64,000 bases of DNA from Metabacillus dongyingensis. GTDB taxonomy: Bacteria > Bacillota > Bacilli > Bacillales > Bacillaceae. The stretch lies in contig NZ_CP082944.1 of assembly GCF_019933155.2 (NCBI RefSeq), positions 1,862,001 to 1,926,000 of the forward strand, given 5' to 3'. This document shows positions 60,783 to 64,000 of the stretch, piece by piece. The notes below the pieces were generated by a model. That model did no database searches, was not told the origin of the DNA, and saw nothing but the letters and a program-made list of their open reading frames with translations. The position numbers and the translations under genes were made by a program. Within the stretch, counting starts at the first letter, position 1; each line of letters opens with the position of its first letter.

Positions 60783-62102
60783 ATGGCGCAATTAGAACAG
60801 CATACTGATGCGTTAAAAAAACACCAGAGAGCGTGGCATCTTTATTTTTCCCTGCCCATCTTGTCATGGGCGCTGTATGATTTTGCAAATACAATCTTTT
60901 CTTCAAACATAACGACCATCTTTTTTCCTTTTTATCTGCAGGAAGTGATAGGTGAAAATGAACGATTGGATCAAATTGCAAGCACATTTATTTCATATGC
61001 AAATGCGGCTGCAAGCTTTTTCCTTGTTCTTTTTTCACCGCTGTTCGGCGTGATGATTGACAGAACTGGCAGAAAAAAACGATACATTTTTCCATTTACT
61101 CTTATTACTGTAGCCTGCACTATTTTAATGGGAATCTTCGCTATGACACGTTTTTCCCAAACCATATTTGGACTTCCCCTGGCATTAGTGTTTGTTATTT
61201 TGCTGTTTATCATTGCTAAATTTTTTTACCATTCAAGTTTGATTTTCTACGACTCAATGATCTCGGATTTAGGTACACAGAAAGAAATTCCTTTGATTTC
61301 AGGTTTTGGAGTTGCAGTGGGGTATGTTGGTACACTCGTTGGACTTACTGTATATCCATTTATAGGAGAATCAGGCTATCATCATGCGTTCATACCGACA
61401 GCTCTGATGTTTCTCATTTTTTCCCTTCCATTATTTCTTTTAGTAAAAGAAGAGCCGGTTTTACAGGATCAGAAAAAGTCCTCATTCATAAGCGGCTATA
61501 TTGAAATTTATCAAACATTTAAAGATATCCGGACACACCGGGCGGCTTTTTTGTTCATGATTGCATATTTCTTTTTAAACGATGCGATTGCTACAGCCAT
61601 TACGATGATGGCAATTTATTCAAAAGCAATTGTCGGTTTTTCATCAGGCGAGTTTATTCTTCTCTATCTTGTTTCGACAGTTGCAAGCATTGCAGGTTCT
61701 TTTACCTTTGGATATATAACGAAGTCCATTGGTACGAAAAGAAGCATTACGGTGGTCGCCTTTGTTCTCCTGATCGCTCTTGCTTTTGCCGCGTTTGCTG
61801 TCAATCCGCTCATGTTCTGGATAGCTGGAAGTTTATTTGGGGTAGCCCTTGGTGCAATGTGGGTCACAACGAGGACCTATATAGTTGAACTGACTCCCAA
61901 GGAGAAGAGAGGCCAATTTTTTGGGCTGTTTGCTTTTTCCGGCAAAGTGTCATCTATTGCAGGACCGCTTCTGTACGGGACGATTACGCTAGTGCTTGCT
62001 GATTACGGTGATCTTGCAAGCCGAATTGCTATTGGATCTCTTATGATCCTTGCTTTAATCGGGCTTGTCGTTCATTCATTTGTTCCGGATGAGAATAAGT
62101 AG
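60783..62102 (+). CDS. UMF1/Atg22-like MFS transporter
   Basis: 439 aa with 12 membrane helices, starting after a GGGGGAAC site. WALYDFANTIFSSNITTIFF near residue 30 is the signature of the UMF1 (vacuole effluxer Atg22-like) family. LFGVMIDRTGRKKRYIF is the MFS loop 2-3 motif and YHSSLIFYDSMI follows. B. subtilis YxiO is a relative. Substrates of bacterial members are not known, though sugar or amino-acid efflux is likely. Confidence 0.88.
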   Translation: MAQLEQHTDALKKHQRAWHLYFSLPILSWALYDFANTIFSSNITTIFFPFYLQEVIGENERLDQIASTFISYANAAASFFLVLFSPLFGVMIDRTGRKKRYIFPFTLITVACTILMGIFAMTRFSQTIFGLPLALVFVILLFIIAKFFYHSSLIFYDSMISDLGTQKEIPLISGFGVAVGYVGTLVGLTVYPFIGESGYHHAFIPTALMFLIFSLPLFLLVKEEPVLQDQKKSSFISGYIEIYQTFKDIRTHRAAFLFMIAYFFLNDAIATAITMMAIYSKAIVGFSSGEFILLYLVSTVASIAGSFTFGYITKSIGTKRSITVVAFVLLIALAFAAFAVNPLMFWIAGSLFGVALGAMWVTTRTYIVELTPKEKRGQFFGLFAFSGKVSSIAGPLLYGTITLVLADYGDLASRIAIGSLMILALIGLVVHSFVPDENK

Positions 62103-62183
62103 CTGATACCATCTATATATGGGTGAAACTCATAAAAGAAGTGATATCCTATGGAAAGAACCCGCTGGGGTGTTGATTCTGCC

Positions 62184-62222
62184 AAAAAGCTTGAGTGCTT
62201 CTCAAGCTTTTCCCCGTTTTTC
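62184..62222 (+). terminator. probable terminator
   Basis: AAAAGCTTGAG and CTCAAGCTTTT form a symmetrical hairpin, followed by CCCC and then TTTTT. Confidence 0.7.
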
Positions 62223-62291
62223 TTTATAAAAAAGAAGACAGTCCGATAATAAACCTATAAAGGATATTTTTACGGAGAGAGGGAGAATACA

Positions 62292-63194
62292 ATGCAGCAA
62301 ACGGATATCTTATTAGAAAGCGGAACAAATGAACTCGAGATCGTCGAATTTACAGTTGCAGGGCTGAAATTTGGCATTAATGTGATAAAAGTAAAAGAAA
62401 TTATTCAGCTTCAAAGCATGACAAAAGTGCCCCATGCTCATCCAAACTTGGAAGGGATAACTGAGCTTAGGGGAGAAGTACTGCCGGTCGTCGATGCGGC
62501 AAAAGCGCTTGGGCTGGCTCAAAGTCAAAATCCACAATCAGATAAGCTGATTGTAACGGAGTTTAATCAGCAAAAAATTATTTTTCATGTTCACAGTGTG
62601 ACACAGATTCACCGGATTTCATGGAGTTTAATCGAAAAGCCCTCAATGCTTTATCAAGGGCTTGAAAGTCAAATAACCGGTGTAGTGAAATGGATGGGAG
62701 AGATGATCCTTCTGCCTGATTTTGAAAAAATCATGGTTGAATTAAATCCGGAATCAGGCATCCATATTGATCAAGTGAAAAAAATGGGCAAACGTGAACG
62801 CTCTGCAAAAAGAATTGTGATCGCGGAGGATTCTCCTTTACTGAGGGGGCTCCTCCATGATACCTTGCAAGAGGCAGGCTTTACGAATCTTGAGTTTTTT
62901 GAAAATGGGAAAGATGCATATGAATACCTGTATTCACTGTCTGAAGAGGGCAAGAAAGTAAAAGAAGAAGTTAAGCTTGTGATTACGGATATTGAAATGC
63001 CGCAAATGGATGGGCTTCATTTAACGAAACGAATAAAAGAAAACAATAAGCTCGCTGGACTGCCAGTCATCATCTTTTCCTCTTTAATCACAAATGACTT
63101 GAAGCATAAGGGCCAAAAAGTTGGAGCCGATGCTCAAGTCAGCAAGCCTGAGATTGCTGAACTGGTTAATCTGATTGATCAATACATTCTATAA
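62292..63194 (+). CDS. cheV: chemotaxis coupling protein CheV
   Basis: 300 aa. The CheW-like domain (about 12-150) has VAGLKFGINVIKVKEII and GITELRGEVLPVVD. A response-regulator receiver domain (about 175-298) has IVIAEDSPLLRG with the acidic pocket, VITDIEMPQMDG with the phosphorylated Asp, and ending lysine in QVSKPEIAEL. It couples receptors to CheA and helps adaptation. The start ATG follows GAGAGAGGGAG. The context kinA-patA-cheV-kre matches B. subtilis. Confidence 0.96.
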   Translation: MQQTDILLESGTNELEIVEFTVAGLKFGINVIKVKEIIQLQSMTKVPHAHPNLEGITELRGEVLPVVDAAKALGLAQSQNPQSDKLIVTEFNQQKIIFHVHSVTQIHRISWSLIEKPSMLYQGLESQITGVVKWMGEMILLPDFEKIMVELNPESGIHIDQVKKMGKRERSAKRIVIAEDSPLLRGLLHDTLQEAGFTNLEFFENGKDAYEYLYSLSEEGKKVKEEVKLVITDIEMPQMDGLHLTKRIKENNKLAGLPVIIFSSLITNDLKHKGQKVGADAQVSKPEIAELVNLIDQYIL

Positions 63195-63213
63195 AAAATG
63201 CAGGTGAATCACA

Positions 63214-63762
63214 ATGAATTTAACGGATAAAGCAAAACGTTTTGCAGAGCGAGCACATGAAGGGCAGATCCGCAGGCTAGACGGGGGACCATACTTCACA
63301 CACGTGGAAAACACTGCGCTTACTCTCTTTAAAGCGGGATTTAGGGAAGAGGTTGTTGCAGCTGGATTTTTGCACGATGCCGTGGAAGATACGGAAACAT
63401 CAATAGCACAAATCAAAGATATATTTGGCGGGGATGTAGCCTCTCTTGTTGCTTTTAATACCGAGGATAAATCACTGACATGGGAAGAACGGAAGCAGCA
63501 TACCATTCAGTCAGCAAGTCTTGCGGGCATCGAAGAAAAAGCGATTTTAGCTGCCGATAAGCTGGACAATCTAGAGAGCCTTCTAAAGGAAAACAAAAAG
63601 CATGGCGATGATATCTGGAGAATGTTTAACCGGGGAAAAGACAAGCAGGCATGGTATCACCGTTCCATTTCCGAAAATCTTTTTAAGAACCTCGAACCAA
63701 AAGAGATCCCGAGTTTTTTCTTTGTTTACAAACGCCTTGTTAAGGAGTTTTTCAGCGAATAA
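63214..63762 (+). CDS. small HD-domain hydrolase, SpoT/MESH1-like
   Basis: 182 aa starting 19 bases after cheV. The HD pattern of ppGpp hydrolases is visible: YFTHVENTALTLFKAGF (first His), AAGFLHDAVEDTETSI (HD and the ED pair), and AILAADKLDNLESLL (final Asp). No synthetase, TGS or ACT domain is present, so it is a stand-alone hydrolase-type protein. Whether it acts on ppGpp or another nucleotide is unknown. It is probably cotranscribed with cheV. Confidence 0.82.
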   Translation: MNLTDKAKRFAERAHEGQIRRLDGGPYFTHVENTALTLFKAGFREEVVAAGFLHDAVEDTETSIAQIKDIFGGDVASLVAFNTEDKSLTWEERKQHTIQSASLAGIEEKAILAADKLDNLESLLKENKKHGDDIWRMFNRGKDKQAWYHRSISENLFKNLEPKEIPSFFFVYKRLVKEFFSE

Positions 63763-63785
63763 ATGATATGAATGCACAGGCAGAG

Positions 63786-63823
63786 AAAAGGAGCCTGATC
63801 CGTAAATGGATCAGGCTCCTTTT
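63786..63823. terminator. bidirectional terminator
   Basis: AAAAGGAGCCTGATCC and GGATCAGGCTCCTTTT form a perfect 16-base stem between converging genes. Confidence 0.95.
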
Positions 63824-63834
63824 CGTTATAGGGG

Positions 63835-64000
63835 TCAATAGCTTTCGCCCAAACGTTTAAAAACAGGTTTTTTATATGTAGGAGAAGGTTTTTTAGGAGA
63901 TGATCCAGTTGGCGAAATTTCCTTTATGCCGACATATTGCTGCAGCAGCGCTTTAGCTTTTGCTAAAGGTAAATGTATTTTTGGGTTCCGGTACGTTTGA
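63835..64000 (-). CDS. kre: Kre (YkyB-family) regulator, C-terminal part only
   Basis: The reverse-strand frame enters at the right edge and ends at TGA 63835-63837. About 54 residues are visible: TYRNPKIHLPLAKAKALLQQ, then GSSPKKPSPTYKKPVF and the ending KRLGESY. This agrees with the C-terminus of YkyB proteins. In B. subtilis Kre modulates competence through comK and rok mRNA, and the gene lies beside cheV. The N-terminal part is outside the window. Confidence 0.75.
   Translation of the reverse strand, partial: QTYRNPKIHLPLAKAKALLQQYVGIKEISPTGSSPKKPSPTYKKPVFKRLGESY

Overview
The window looks like a chromosomal segment of a mesophilic, endospore-forming member of the Bacillaceae. The evidence is two complete germinant-receptor operons, spore photoproduct lyase, a SleB-type hydrolase, three sporulation-type sensor kinases, strong Shine-Dalgarno sites (AAGGAGG types) and moderately low GC. 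Gene order follows the Bacillus subtilis stretch ykvT-ykvU-zosA-ykvY-glcT-ptsGHI-splAB-ykwC-ykwD-pbpH-kinA-patA-cheV-kre, with many insertions. This is a relative of B. subtilis rather than the species itself. I see no prophage, insertion sequence, CRISPR array, rRNA or tRNA.

Layout. 1-2.2 kb: end of a YhfK-like SDR, a small unknown gene, a reverse-strand sigma factor and a YkvT-like hydrolase. 2.4-12.9 kb: two GerA/GerB/GerC operons flank a YkvU-like flippase and a nucleoside transporter behind a guanine riboswitch. 13-24.6 kb: a NucA/NucB-type nuclease with its ComJ/Nin partner, the ZosA/PfeT metal ATPase with a PerR-type box, a large DUF2157/GDYXXLXY membrane protein, YkvY peptidase, a nuclease lipoprotein, an EAL pseudogene and a VTT protein. 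24.9-32.8 kb: accessory small genes, including the DUF1659-DUF2922-YvrJ trio, a CDF exporter, a probable type I toxin-antitoxin locus, a Gln/Asn-rich mini-protein and a GGDEF-EAL protein. 33-38.3 kb: glcT with ptsG-ptsH-ptsI, including the RNA antiterminator leader. 38.5-45.8 kb: a membrane PAS kinase, splA and splB, a divergent SDR, paired membrane proteins, YkwC and YkwD. 46.2-54.8 kb: PbpH, a duplicated CMD protein, KinA behind a SigH-like promoter, PatA on the reverse strand, CorA and a LOG-like protein. 54.8-64 kb: a tandem 122-bp repeat, a Gly/Pro-rich protein, a decayed acetyltransferase beside PadR, a KinB-type kinase, DinB, an NCS2 purine permease, a UMF1-type transporter, CheV, a small HD hydrolase and the end of kre.

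Functional themes. Sporulation and germination dominate: receptors, phosphorelay kinases, spore DNA repair and cortex hydrolysis. Glucose uptake, purine salvage and cell-wall upkeep (PbpH, YkwD, a SleB-type hydrolase, PatA) make up most of the rest.

No large new multi-gene system stands out. The best leads are the type I toxin-antitoxin locus at 27.7-28.0 kb, the dispersed and tandem intergenic repeat family, the TGTTAC box array between ykwD and pbpH, the kinA leader with a five-copy tetranucleotide repeat, the unexplained structured GC-rich segment near 24.75 kb and a perfect palindrome inside the GNAT pseudogene. All calls come from reading the sequence; no database search was run.
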